Notes under the pieces: generated by a model
What the model was told of the DNA's origin: nothing
What the model saw: the letters and a program-made list of their open reading frames with translations, nothing else
Databases searched by the model: none
Part shown: positions 1 to 7,999 of the stretch, one piece after another
Layout: each line of letters starts with the position of its first letter
How positions within the stretch are numbered: position 1 is the stretch's first letter
Made by a program: the position numbers and the translations under genes
From: Asterias rubens
Lineage: Eukaryota; Echinodermata; Asteroidea; Forcipulatida; Asteriidae
DNA length: 64,000 bases
NCBI RefSeq assembly: GCF_902459465.1
Contig: NW_022985731.1
Span: 1 to 64,000 of the forward strand
Direction of reading: 5' to 3'

Positions 1-40
1 CCAGATTGAAGGAAGCTAAATATTGCAGTTTGGTCGTCAA

Positions 41-113
41 GTTTTCGTAGTGTAGTGGTTATCACGTGCGCCTAACACGCGCAAGGTCCCCGGTTCGAGC
101 CCGGGCGAAAACA
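41..113 (+). tRNA. tRNA-Val(AAC)
   Basis: Consensus copy. The acceptor GTTTTCG pairs with CGAAAAC, anticodon stem TGCGC pairs with GCGCA around loop CTAACAC, and the B box is GGTTCGAGCCC. Discriminator A and a T4 terminator follow. No CCA is encoded, as usual for eukaryotes. Confidence 0.95.
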
Positions 114-221
114 ATTTTCTTTTGTATTTCTGACATGAGGTTACTTAAAAAAAAGTTGTTCTGTTAGTTTGTAACGAATCCCCAAATTGAAGGAAGCTAA
201 ATATTGAAGTTTGGTCGTCAA

Positions 222-294
222 GTTTTTGTAGTGTAGTGGTTATCACCTGCGCCTAACACGCGCAAGGTCCCCGGTTCAAGCCTGGGCGAAAACA
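222..294 (+). tRNA. tRNA-Val(AAC), variant subtype
   Basis: Same fold as the consensus, with a G-U wobble in the acceptor (GTTTTTG), C for G just before the anticodon stem, T-loop TTCAAGC and a wobble in the T stem. Three near-identical copies lie at 1846, 2762 and 4665. Confidence 0.85.
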
Positions 295-405
295 ATTTTC
301 TTTTGTATTTCTGACATGAGGTTACTTTCAAAATTATATTTATTCTGTTGGTTGGTATGGAATCCCCAGATTGAAAGAAGCTAAATATTGCAGTTTGGTC
401 GTCAA

Positions 406-478
406 GTTTTCGTAGTGTAGTGGTTATCACGTGCGCTTTACACGCGCAAGGTGCCCGGTTCGAGCCCGTGCGAAAACA
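406..478 (+). tRNA. tRNA-Val(TAC), variant
   Basis: Anticodon loop TTTACAC gives UAC. The T stem has one C-U mismatch (CCGTG 3' strand) and the base before it is G instead of C, so activity is less certain. Confidence 0.7.
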
Positions 479-588
479 ATTTTCTTTTGTATTTCTGACA
501 TGAGGTTACTTTAAAAAAAAAATTATTCTGTTACTTTTGTAGGAATCCCCAATTTTAAGGAAGCTAAATATTGGAGTTTGGTCGTCAA

Positions 589-661
589 GTTTTCGTAGTG
601 TAGTGGTTATCACGTGAGCTTTACACGCGCAAGGTCCCCGGTTGGAGCCCGGCCGAAAACA
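589..661 (+). pseudogene. Probable tRNA-Val(TAC) pseudogene
   Basis: The T loop reads TTGGAGC, losing the near-invariant C56 of the B box. The anticodon stem has an A-G mismatch (TGAGC/GCGCA) and the acceptor side reads GGCCG. The same lesion pair recurs at 2213, 3129 and 5573. Confidence 0.7.
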
Positions 662-771
662 ACTTTCTTTTGTGTTTCTGACATGAGGTTACTTAAAAAA
701 AAAATTATTTTGTTAGTTTTGTAACGAATACCCACATTAAAGGAAGCTAAATATTGCAGTTTGGTCGTCAA

Positions 772-844
772 GTTTTCGTAGTGTAGTGGTTATCACGTGC
801 GCTTTACACGCGCAAGGTCCCCGGTTCGAGCCTGGGCGAAAACA
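772..844 (+). tRNA. tRNA-Val(TAC)
   Basis: Full cloverleaf; anticodon UAC; intact B box; one G-U wobble in the T stem. Confidence 0.9.
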
Positions 845-955
845 ATTTTCTTTTTTATTTCTGACATGAGGTTACTTTCAAAATTATATTTATTCTGTTG
901 GTTGGTATGGAATCCCCAGATTGAAAGAAGCAAAATATTGCAGTTTGGTCGTCAA

Positions 956-1028
956 GTTTTCGTAGTGTAGTGGTTATCACGTGCGCCTAACACGCGCAAG
1001 GTCCCCGGTTCGAGCCCGGGCGAAAACA
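956..1028 (+). tRNA. tRNA-Val(AAC)
   Basis: Identical to the consensus. The following spacer is a divergent type (TTTTTCTGACATAATAATGA) shared only with the copies at 3777 and 4849. Confidence 0.95.
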
Positions 1029-1136
1029 ATTTTCTTTTGTTTTTCTGACATAATAATGATTGCTTTTTAACTGCACTTTTATTTTTGGTAAAGTGTTCCC
1101 GTATAAAAAAAGTCAAACATTCGATTTTGTCGTCAA

Positions 1137-1190
1137 GTTTTAGTAGTGTAGTGGTTATCACGTGCGCCTCACACGTGCAAGGTCGAAACA
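1137..1190 (+). pseudogene. tRNA-Val(CAC) pseudogene lacking the T arm
   Basis: The 5' half and anticodon arm (loop CTCACAC) are present, then the sequence jumps from AAGGTC to the 3' acceptor CGAAACA, deleting the T arm. The acceptor also carries an A for C. The same deletion occurs at 3958. Confidence 0.85.
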
Positions 1191-1301
1191 ATTTTCTTTT
1201 GTATTTCTGACAGGAGGTTACTTTTAAATTGCGTTTATTTTGTTAGTTTGGTAACGATTCCTTACATTGAAGGAAGCTAAAAATAGGAATTTGGTCGTCA
1301 A

Positions 1302-1374
1302 GTTTTCGTAGTGTAGTAGTTATCACGTGCGCCTAACACGCGCAAGGTCCCCGGTTCAAGCCCGGGCGAAAACA
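1302..1374 (+). tRNA. tRNA-Val(AAC)
   Basis: All four stems pair. The D loop has GTAGTAGTT rather than GTAGTGGTT, changing one of the conserved GG pair, so tertiary contact with the T loop may be weaker. Confidence 0.82.
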
Positions 1375-1479
1375 ATTTTCTTTTGTATTTCTGACATGAG
1401 GTTACTAAATATTTATTTTGTTAGTTTTGTAACGAATACCCACATTAAAGGAAGCTAAATATTGCAGTTTGGTCGTCAA

Positions 1480-1552
1480 GTTTTCGTAGTGTAGTGGTTA
1501 TCACGTGCGCTTTACACGCGCAAGGTCCCCGGTTCGAGCCCGGGCGAAAACA
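1480..1552 (+). tRNA. tRNA-Val(TAC)
   Basis: Consensus body with anticodon UAC, intact A and B boxes, T-rich terminator. Confidence 0.94.
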
Positions 1553-1662
1553 ATTTTCTTTTGTATTTCTGACATGAGGTTACTTTAAATTTATATTTAT
1601 TATGTTGGTTGGTATGGAATCCCCAGATTGAAGGAAGCTAAATATTGCAGTTTGGTCGTCAA

Positions 1663-1735
1663 GTTTTCGTAGTGTAGTGGTTATCACGTGCGCCTAACAC
1701 GCGCAAGGTCCCCGGTTCGAGCCCGGGCGAAAACA
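1663..1735 (+). tRNA. tRNA-Val(AAC)
   Basis: Consensus sequence. First unit of a block of about 916 bp that is repeated from 2579. Confidence 0.95.
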
Positions 1736-1845
1736 ATTTTCTTTTGTATTTCTGACATGAGGTTACTTAAAAAAAAAGTTGTTCTGTTAGTTTTGTAACG
1801 AATCCCCAAATTGAAGGAAGCTAAATATTGAAGTTTGGTCGTCAA

Positions 1846-1918
1846 GTTTTTGTAGTGTAGTGGTTATCACCTGCGCCTAACACGCGCAAGGTCCCCGGTT
1901 CAAGCCTGGGCGAAAACA
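1846..1918 (+). tRNA. tRNA-Val(AAC), variant subtype
   Basis: Matches the 222-294 subtype, including the acceptor wobble and TTCAAGC T loop. Confidence 0.85.
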
Positions 1919-2029
1919 ATTTTCTTTTGTATTTCTGACATGAGGTTACTTTCAAAATTATATTTATTCTGTTGGTTGGTATGGAATCCCCAGATTGAAA
2001 GAAGCTAAATATTGCAGTTTGGTCGTCAA

Positions 2030-2102
2030 GTTTTCGTAGTGTAGTGGTTATCACGTGCGCTTTACACGCGCAAGGTCCCCGGTTCGAGCCCGTGTGAAAA
2101 CA
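2030..2102 (+). tRNA. tRNA-Val(TAC), variant
   Basis: UAC anticodon. The T stem has the C-U mismatch seen at 406, plus a G-U wobble at the base of the acceptor (GTGTGAAAAC). Confidence 0.65.
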
Positions 2103-2212
2103 ATTTTCTTTTGTATTTCTGACATGAGGTTACTTTAAAAAAAAAATTATTCTGTTACTTTTGTAGAAATCCCCAATTTTAAGGAAGCTAAATATTGGAG
2201 TTTGGTCGTCAA

Positions 2213-2285
2213 GTTTTCGTAGTGTAGTGGTTATCACGTGAGCTTTACACGCGCAAGGTCCCCGGTTGGAGCCCGGGCGAAAACA
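2213..2285 (+). pseudogene. Probable tRNA-Val(TAC) pseudogene
   Basis: Carries the TGAGC anticodon-stem mismatch and GGTTGGAGCCC B box. Confidence 0.7.
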
Positions 2286-2395
2286 ACTTTCTTTTGTGTT
2301 TCTGACATGAGGTTACTTAAAAAAAAAATTATTTTGTTAGTTTTGTAACGAATACCCACATTAAAGGAAGCTAAATATTGCAGTTTGGTCGTCAA

Positions 2396-2468
2396 GTTTT
2401 CGTAGTGTAGTGGTTATCACGTGCGCTTTACACGCGCAAGGTCCCCGGTTCGAGCCCGGGCGAAAACA
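2396..2468 (+). tRNA. tRNA-Val(TAC)
   Basis: Consensus UAC copy, all stems paired. Confidence 0.94.
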
Positions 2469-2578
2469 ATTTTCTTTTGTATTTCTGACATGAGGTTACT
2501 TTAAATTTATATTTATTATGTTGGTTGGTATGGAATCCCCAGATTGAAGGAAGCTAAATATTGCAGTTTGGTCGTCAA

Positions 2579-2651
2579 GTTTTCGTAGTGTAGTGGTTAT
2601 CACGTGCGCCTAACACGCGCAAGGTCCCCGGTTCGAGCCCGGGCGAAAACA
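2579..2651 (+). tRNA. tRNA-Val(AAC)
   Basis: Consensus copy opening the repeat of the 1663 block. Confidence 0.95.
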
Positions 2652-2761
2652 ATTTTCTTTTGTATTTCTGACATGAGGTTACTTAAAAAAAAAGTTGTTC
2701 TGTTAGTTTTGTAACGAATCCCCAAATTGAAGGAAGCTAAATATTGAAGTTTGGTCGTCAA

Positions 2762-2834
2762 GTTTTTGTAGTGTAGTGGTTATCACCTGCGCCTAACACG
2801 CGCAAGGTCCCCGGTTCAAGCCTGGGCGAAAACA
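2762..2834 (+). tRNA. tRNA-Val(AAC), variant subtype
   Basis: Same subtype as 222 and 1846. Confidence 0.85.
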
Positions 2835-2945
2835 ATTTTCTTTTGTATTTCTGACATGAGGTTACTTTCAAAATTATATTTATTTTGTTGGTTGGTATGG
2901 AATCCCCAGATTGAAAGAAGCTAAATATTGCAGTTTGGTCGTCAA

Positions 2946-3018
2946 GTTTTCGTAGTGTAGTGGTTATCACGTGCGCTTTACACGCGCAAGGTCCCCGGTT
3001 CGAGCCCGTGCGAAAACA
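2946..3018 (+). tRNA. tRNA-Val(TAC), variant
   Basis: UAC anticodon with a single C-U mismatch in the T stem (CCGTG); otherwise consensus. Confidence 0.72.
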
Positions 3019-3128
3019 ATTTTCTTTTGTATTTCTGACATGAGGTTACTTTAAAAAAAAAATTATTCTGTTACTTTTGTAGGAATCCCCAATTTTAAGG
3101 AAGCTAAATATTGGAGTTTGGTCGTCAA

Positions 3129-3201
3129 GTTTTCGTAGTGTAGTGGTTATCACGTGAGCTTTACACGCGCAAGGTCCCCGGTTGGAGCCCGGGCGAAAAC
3201 A
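3129..3201 (+). pseudogene. Probable tRNA-Val(TAC) pseudogene
   Basis: TGAGC stem mismatch and C56 loss, as at 589, 2213 and 5573. Confidence 0.7.
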
Positions 3202-3311
3202 ACTTTCTTTTGTGTTTCTGACATGAGGTTACTTTAAAGTTATATTTATTCTGTTGGTTGGTATGAAATCCCCAGATTGAAGGAAGCTAAATATTGCAGT
3301 TTGGTCGTCAA

Positions 3312-3384
3312 GTTTTCGTAGTGTAGTGGTTATCACGTGCGCCTCACACGCGCAAGGTCCCCGGTTCGAGCCCGGGCGAAAACA
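3312..3384 (+). tRNA. tRNA-Val(CAC)
   Basis: Consensus body, anticodon loop CTCACAC giving CAC; first full-length CAC copy in the array. Confidence 0.95.
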
Positions 3385-3495
3385 ATTTTCTTTTGTGTTT
3401 CTGACATGAGGTTACTTTTAATATATATTTATTCTGTTAGGTTGGTAACGATTTCCAACATTGAAGGAAGCTAAAATAAGGAATTTGGTCGTCAC

Positions 3496-3568
3496 GTTTT
3501 CGTAGTGTAGTGGTTATCACGTGCGCTTTATACGCGCAAGGTCCCCGGTTCAAGCCCGGGCGAAAACA
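3496..3568 (+). tRNA. tRNA with valine body and anticodon TAT
   Basis: Acceptor, D, T and anticodon stems are the valine consensus (TGCGC/GCGCA), and the T loop is TTCAAGC. The anticodon loop reads TTTATAC, so positions 34-36 are UAU rather than UAC. UAU decodes the isoleucine codon AUA. It could be a mis-decoding tRNA, be charged by IleRS, or be silent. Confidence 0.82.
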
Positions 3569-3610
3569 ATTTTCTTTTGTATTTCTGACATGAGGTTACT
3601 TTAAAAAAAA

Positions 3611-3665
3611 GTTCCACCTGCGCCTAACACGCGCAAGGTCCCCGGTTCAAGCCTGGGCGAAAACA
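3611..3665 (+). pseudogene. 5'-truncated tRNA-Val(AAC) remnant
   Basis: The spacer poly-A runs directly into GTTCCACCTGCGCC. The acceptor 5' strand and D arm are missing, while the anticodon arm, T arm and 3' acceptor strand of the 222 subtype remain. Confidence 0.85.
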
Positions 3666-3776
3666 ATTTTCTTTTGTATTTCTAACATGAGGTTACTTTC
3701 AAAATTATATTTATTCTGTTGGTTGGTATGGAATCCCCAGATTGAAAGAAGCAAAATATTGCAGTTTGGTCGTCAA

Positions 3777-3849
3777 GTTTTCGTAGTGTAGTGGTTATCA
3801 CGTGCGCCTAACACGCGCAAGGTCCCCGGTTCGAGCCCGGGCGAAAACA
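3777..3849 (+). tRNA. tRNA-Val(AAC)
   Basis: Consensus copy. Begins the block that duplicates 956 onward, with an offset of about 2,820 bp. Confidence 0.95.
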
Positions 3850-3957
3850 ATTTTCTTTTGTTTTTCTGACATAATAATGATTGCTTTTTAACTGCACTTT
3901 TATTTTTGGTAGAGTGTTCCCGTATAAAAAAAGTCAAACATTCGATTTTGTCGTCAA

Positions 3958-4012
3958 GTTTTAGTAGTGTAGTGGTTATCGTCGTGCGCCTCACACGCGC
4001 AAGGTCGAAACA
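3958..4012 (+). pseudogene. tRNA-Val(CAC) pseudogene lacking the T arm
   Basis: Same T-arm deletion as 1137, plus a changed D-arm junction (TTATCGTCGTGC). Confidence 0.85.
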
Positions 4013-4123
4013 ATTTTCTTTTGTATTTCTGACAGGAGGTTACTTTTAAATTGCGTTTATTTTGTTAGTTTGGTAACGATTCCTTACTTTGAAGGAAGCT
4101 AAAAATAGGAATTTGGTCGTCAA

Positions 4124-4196
4124 GTTTTCGTAGTGTAGTAGTTATCACGTGCGCCTAACACGCGCAAGGTCCCCGGTTCAAGCCCGGGCGAAAACA
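4124..4196 (+). tRNA. tRNA-Val(AAC)
   Basis: Same as the 1302 copy, including the D-loop GTAGTAGTT change. Confidence 0.82.
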
Positions 4197-4298
4197 ATTT
4201 TCTTTTGTATTTCTGACATGAGGTTACTAAATATTTATTTTGTTAGTTTTGTAAATACCCATATTAAAGGAAGCTAAATATTGCAGTTTGGTCGTCAA

Positions 4299-4371
4299 GT
4301 TTTCGTAGTGTAGTGGTTATCACGTGCGCTTTACACGCGCAAGGTCCCCGGTTCGAGCCCGGGCGAAAACA
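4299..4371 (+). tRNA. tRNA-Val(TAC)
   Basis: Consensus UAC copy. Confidence 0.94.
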
Positions 4372-4481
4372 ATTTTCTTTTGTATTTCTGACATGAGGTT
4401 ACTTTAAAATTATATTTATTCTGTTGGTTGGTATGGAATCCCCAGATTGAAGGAAGCTAAATATTGCAGTTTGGTCGTCAA

Positions 4482-4554
4482 GTTTTCGTAGTGTAGTGGT
4501 TATCACGTGCGCCTAACACGCGCAAGGTCCCCGGTTCGAGCCCGGGCGAAAACA
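4482..4554 (+). tRNA. tRNA-Val(AAC)
   Basis: Consensus AAC copy. Confidence 0.95.
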
Positions 4555-4664
4555 ATTTTCTTTTGTATTTCTGACATGAGGTTACTTAAAAAAAAAGTTA
4601 TTCTGTTAGTTTTGTAACGAATCCCCAAATTGAAGGAAGCTAAATATTGGAGTTTGGTCGTCAA

Positions 4665-4737
4665 GTTTTTGTAGTGTAGTGGTTATCACCTGCGCCTAAC
4701 ACGCGCAAGGTCCCCGGTTCAAGCCTGGGCGAAAACA
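4665..4737 (+). tRNA. tRNA-Val(AAC), variant subtype
   Basis: Same subtype as 222, 1846 and 2762. Confidence 0.85.
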
Positions 4738-4848
4738 ATTTTCTTTTGTATTTCTGACATGAGGTTACTTTCAAAATTATATTTATTCTGTTGGTTGGTA
4801 TGGAATCCCCAGATTGAAAGAAGCTAAATATTGCAGTTTGGTCGTCAA

Positions 4849-4921
4849 GTTTTCGTAGTGTAGTGGTTATCACGTGCGCCTAACACGCGCAAGGTCCCCG
4901 GTTCGAGCCCGGGCGAAAACA
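4849..4921 (+). tRNA. tRNA-Val(AAC)
   Basis: Consensus copy. The downstream spacer starts as the divergent type, then switches to the normal type near 4998, suggesting a recombination junction. Confidence 0.95.
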
Positions 4922-5030
4922 ATTTTCTTTTGTTTTTCTGACATAATAATGATTGCTTTTTAACTGCACTTTTATTTTTGGTAAAGTGTTCCCGTATAAA
5001 GGAAGCTAAATATTGGAGTTTGGTCGTCAA

Positions 5031-5103
5031 GTTTTCGTAGTGTAGTGGTTATCACGTGCGCCTAACACGCGTAAGGTCCCCGGTACGAGCCCGGGCGAAA
5101 ACA
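5031..5103 (+). tRNA. tRNA-Val(AAC), degenerate
   Basis: The T loop reads TACGAGC (T55 replaced by A) and the anticodon stem has a G-U wobble. Activity is doubtful because T55 is part of the B box. Confidence 0.6.
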
Positions 5104-5213
5104 ATTTTCTTTTGTATTTATGACATGAGGTTACTTTAAAAAAAAGTTATTCTGTTAGTTTTGTAACGAATCCCCAAATTGAAGGAAGCTAAATATTGGA
5201 GTTTGGTCGTCAA

Positions 5214-5286
5214 GTTTTCGTAGTGTAGTGGTTATCACGTGCGCCTCACACGCGCAAGGTCCCCGGTTCGAGCCCGGGCGAAAACA
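5214..5286 (+). tRNA. tRNA-Val(CAC)
   Basis: Consensus body with CAC anticodon. Confidence 0.95.
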
Positions 5287-5390
5287 TTTTCTTTTGTATT
5301 TCTGACATGAGGTTACTAAATATTTGTTTTGTTAGTTTTGTAACGAATCCCCAGATTGAAGGAAGCTAAATATTGCAGTTTGGTCGTCAA

Positions 5391-5463
5391 GTTTTCGTAG
5401 TGTAGTGGTTATCACGTGCGCTTCACACGCGCAAGGTCCCCGGTTCGAGCCCGGGCGAAAACA
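5391..5463 (+). tRNA. tRNA-Val(CAC)
   Basis: Loop TTCACAC: anticodon CAC with T32 as in the UAC copies, so it looks like a UAC copy with one anticodon change. Confidence 0.9.
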
Positions 5464-5572
5464 ACTTTCTTTTGTATTTCTGACACGAGGTTACTTTAAA
5501 AAATTATTTATTCTGTTGTTTTGTAGGAATCCCGAATTTTAAGGAAGCTAAATATTGGAGTTTGGTCGTCAA

Positions 5573-5645
5573 GTTTTCGTAGTGTAGTGGTTATCACGTG
5601 AGCTTTACACGCGCAAGGTCCCCGGTTGGAGCCCGGGCGAAAACA
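5573..5645 (+). pseudogene. Probable tRNA-Val(TAC) pseudogene
   Basis: TGAGC stem mismatch and GGTTGGAGCCC B box. Confidence 0.7.
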
Positions 5646-5756
5646 ACTTTCTTTTGTGTTTCTGACATGAGGTTACTTTTAATATATATTTATTCTGTTA
5701 GGTTGGTAACGATTTGCAACATTGAAGGAAGCTAAAAATAGGAATTTGGTCGTCAA

Positions 5757-5829
5757 GTTTTCGTAGTGTAGTGGTTATCACGTGCGCTTTATACGCTCAA
5801 GGTCCCCGGTTCAAGCCCGGGCGAAAACA
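5757..5829 (+). tRNA. tRNA with valine body and anticodon TAT, stem mismatch
   Basis: Loop TTTATAC again gives UAU. The anticodon stem 3' strand is GCTCA, producing one C-U mismatch. Otherwise valine-like with TTCAAGC T loop. The related intact copy lies at 3496. Confidence 0.65.
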
Positions 5830-5939
5830 ATTTTCTTTTGTATTTCTGACATGAGGTTAGTTCAAAATAATACTTATTATGTTGGTTGGTATGGAATCCC
5901 CAGATTGAAGGAAGCTAAATATTGGAGTTTGGTCGTCAA

Positions 5940-5955
5940 GTTTTCGTAGGGTAAT
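5940..5955 (+). pseudogene. tRNA-Val 5' stub
   Basis: Only GTTTTCGTAGGGTAAT remains before the normal downstream spacer (TGTATTTCTGACATGAGG), so nearly the whole gene is deleted. Confidence 0.8.
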
Positions 5956-6057
5956 TGTATTTCTGACATGAGGTTACTTTAAAATTATATTTATTCTGTT
6001 AGTTTTGTAACGAATCCCCGAATTGAAGGAAGCTAAATATTGCGGTTTGGTCGTCAA

Positions 6058-6130
6058 GTTTTCGTAGTGTAGTGGTTATCACGTGCGCCTAACACGCGCA
6101 AGGTCCCCGGTTCAAGCCCGGGCGAAAACA
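6058..6130 (+). tRNA. tRNA-Val(AAC)
   Basis: Full cloverleaf with T loop TTCAAGC; all stems paired. Confidence 0.92.
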
Positions 6131-6240
6131 ATTTTCTTTTGTATTTCTGACATGAGGTTACTTAAAAAAAATATTATTCTGTTAGTTTTGTAACGAGTCC
6201 CCAAATTGAAGTAAGCTAAATATTGGAGTTTGGTCGTCAA

Positions 6241-6313
6241 GTTTTCGTAGTGTAGTAGTTATCACGTTCGCCTAACACGCGCAAGGTCCCCGGTTCAAGC
6301 CCGGGCGAAAACA
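6241..6313 (+). tRNA. tRNA-Val(AAC), degenerate
   Basis: The anticodon stem has one U-C mismatch (TTCGC/GCGCA), and the D loop has the GTAGTAGTT change. Confidence 0.6.
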
Positions 6314-6424
6314 ATTTTCTTTTATATTTCTGACATGAGGTTAATTAAAAAAATATAATTATTCTGTTAGTTGTGAACGAATCCCCAAATTGAAGGAAGC
6401 TAAATGTTGGAGTTTGGTCGTCAA

Positions 6425-6496
6425 GTTTCGTAGTGTAGTGGTTATCACGTGCGCCTAACGCGCGCAAGGTCCCTGGTTCGAGCCCGGGCGAAAACA
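6425..6496 (+). tRNA. tRNA-Val(AAC), 72 nt, degenerate
   Basis: One T is missing from the acceptor 5' strand (GTTTCG), leaving position 1 or 72 unpaired. Base 37 is G instead of A. Confidence 0.55.
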
Positions 6497-6607
6497 ATTT
6501 TCTTTTGTATTTCTGACATGAGGTTACTTTTAAATTATATTTATTCTGTTAGGTTGGTAACGATTCCCAACATTGAAGTAAGTTAAAAATAGGAATTTGG
6601 TCGTCAA

Positions 6608-6680
6608 GTTTTCGTAGTGTAGTGGTTATCACGTGCGCCTCACACGCGCAAGGTCCCCGGTTCGATCCCGGGCGAATACA
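6608..6680 (+). tRNA. tRNA-Val(CAC)
   Basis: CAC anticodon and intact B box (GGTTCGATCCC). One mismatch lies in the acceptor stem (CGAATAC). Confidence 0.72.
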
Positions 6681-6791
6681 ATTTTCTTTTGTGTTTCTGA
6701 CATGAGGTTACTTTTAATATATATTTATTCTGTTAGGTTGGTAACGATTTCCAACATTGAAGGAAGCTAAAAATAGGAATTTGGTCGTCAA

Positions 6792-6864
6792 CTTTCCGTA
6801 GTGTAGTGGTTATCACGTGCGCCTAACACGCGCAAGGTCCCCGGTTCAAGCCCGGGCGAAAACA
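6792..6864 (+). pseudogene. tRNA-Val(AAC) with acceptor mismatches
   Basis: The acceptor 5' strand is CTTTCCG against CGAAAAC, giving two mismatches including the terminal pair. The rest is consensus with a TTCAAGC T loop. Confidence 0.6.
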
Positions 6865-6976
6865 ATTTTCTTTTGAATATCTGACAAGAGGTTACTTTTA
6901 AATTATATTTTCTTCTGTTAGGTTGGTAACGATTTCCAACATTGAAGGAAGCTAAAAATTGGAATTTGGTCGTCAA

Positions 6977-7010
6977 GTTTTCGTAGTGTAGTGGTTATCA
7001 CGTGCGCCTT
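6977..7010 (+). pseudogene. tRNA-Val 3'-truncated last unit
   Basis: Sequence matches the consensus through GTGCGCCT and then changes to unrelated DNA, marking the array boundary. Confidence 0.85.
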
Positions 7011-7157
7011 ATAATCTCAGTATACCGAATGTAGGGATATTTTTTAAATGCTGATTCAACCTCTTATTCCAAACTACAAAGTTTAAAAAACAACTACTTT
7101 CATACACTCAGATTCTTACTTAATTAAACTAAAATAAGTTTACTTGACACTTACAAT

Positions 7158-7502
7158 CATTGGATACTTTCGGTAAACAGTGTTGCCCAAAGGCCCACAC
7201 TTCGTGTATCACAACTAATATATTAAATAACAAACCTGTGAAAATTTAGGCTCAATGTCATCGGAGTCGGGAGAAAATAACGGGAAAACCCACCCTTGTT
7301 TCCGCACGTTTAGCCGTGTCATGACATGTGTTTAAAATAAATTGATACTTGTTTTAATGTTCTCTCAAAAAGTAAAGCCTTTAATGGAATAATATTTCAA
7401 GAGAAGTCTTTCACCATTACCTTCTGTAAACCCAGTAAGTTATTTGTAAATCTGTGAACTTTATTTTTTTTTTCTGTTCCGAAAGTGTCCACTGGCTTTA
7501 AA
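7158..7502. repeat. Family C palindromic element
   Basis: Homologous to 16968-17340 and 22789-23115. The right end (CGAAAGTGTCCACTGGCTTTAA) resembles the family C consensus; the left end is degraded (GGATACTTTCGGTAAACAG). No coding capacity. Confidence 0.75.
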
Positions 7503-7999
7503 TCAGACATTCAAGTTATAATTTTGTCAATGAAACTCTTTATTTTGTTGATAACGGAAATAATTTTCCTCGACACAACAAATCAGAAATAAATATGTGA
7601 TTTTGTTGTGTCAATGAAACTCATTTTAGTTTTAATGAGTAAGTATTTACTCTCTTTGTCAGGCTTAATGGGATTCCTGATGCGAGACTATGTCACTAAT
7701 CGACTATGTCCAAATACCTGTTGAGGTAAACACCCGATTCTGGTATAATGTCAACCAAACCATGGTTGTCAGGGAAACTATAACAAACATCCTAACAAGT
7801 GTCTGAACAAATATGTTTTACAAAACATCAACACATCTGTCTCTATTAAGTTAAGTTCCAAAAAAGGAATACGTTTGGTATAGTGTTCAACCCAAACCAG
7901 GGTTGTCAGGGAAACTATAACAAACATTCCAACAAATTTCTGCAAAATATTGTTTACTTAATCATCCGAAACGTCAAGGCGTCTGTTTATGTTATCAAG
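7503..7999. repeat. Direct duplication of about 125 bp in non-coding DNA
   Basis: Two diverged copies, near 7740-7862 and 7876-7999, share GGTTGTCAGGGAAACTATAA and flanking bases. No gene is seen in the rest of the stretch. Confidence 0.7.

Larger units (their letters stand above)
1..7010 (+). repeat. Tandem array of 40 tRNA-Val units
   Basis: The monomer is a 73-nt tRNA-Val gene plus a spacer of about 95-110 nt, all in one orientation. Spacers are homologous to one another: after each gene comes ATTTTCTTTTGTATTTCTGA, which offers two T4 Pol III terminators, then a T/A-rich stretch, then a conserved block ending TTTGGTCGTCAA directly before the gene. Thirty-five units are full length and five are truncated. 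The window starts inside a spacer, so the array probably extends upstream. It ends at a unit cut off after the anticodon-stem 5' strand. Blocks are repeated: units from 956 to about 1920 reappear from 3777 to about 4740, and units from 1663 to 2285 reappear from 2579 to 3201. Fold and anticodon positions were assigned by hand pairing. Confidence 0.95.

Noticed and set aside
218-6976. Repeated 60-79-residue open frames on the minus strand across the tRNA array
   Set aside because: They are antisense readings of tRNA genes and spacers and recur because the unit recurs; no independent coding signal.
1-7010. CRISPR-like appearance of regular repeats with spacers
   Set aside because: The spacers are homologous to each other and the repeat is a tRNA gene; the genome is eukaryotic.
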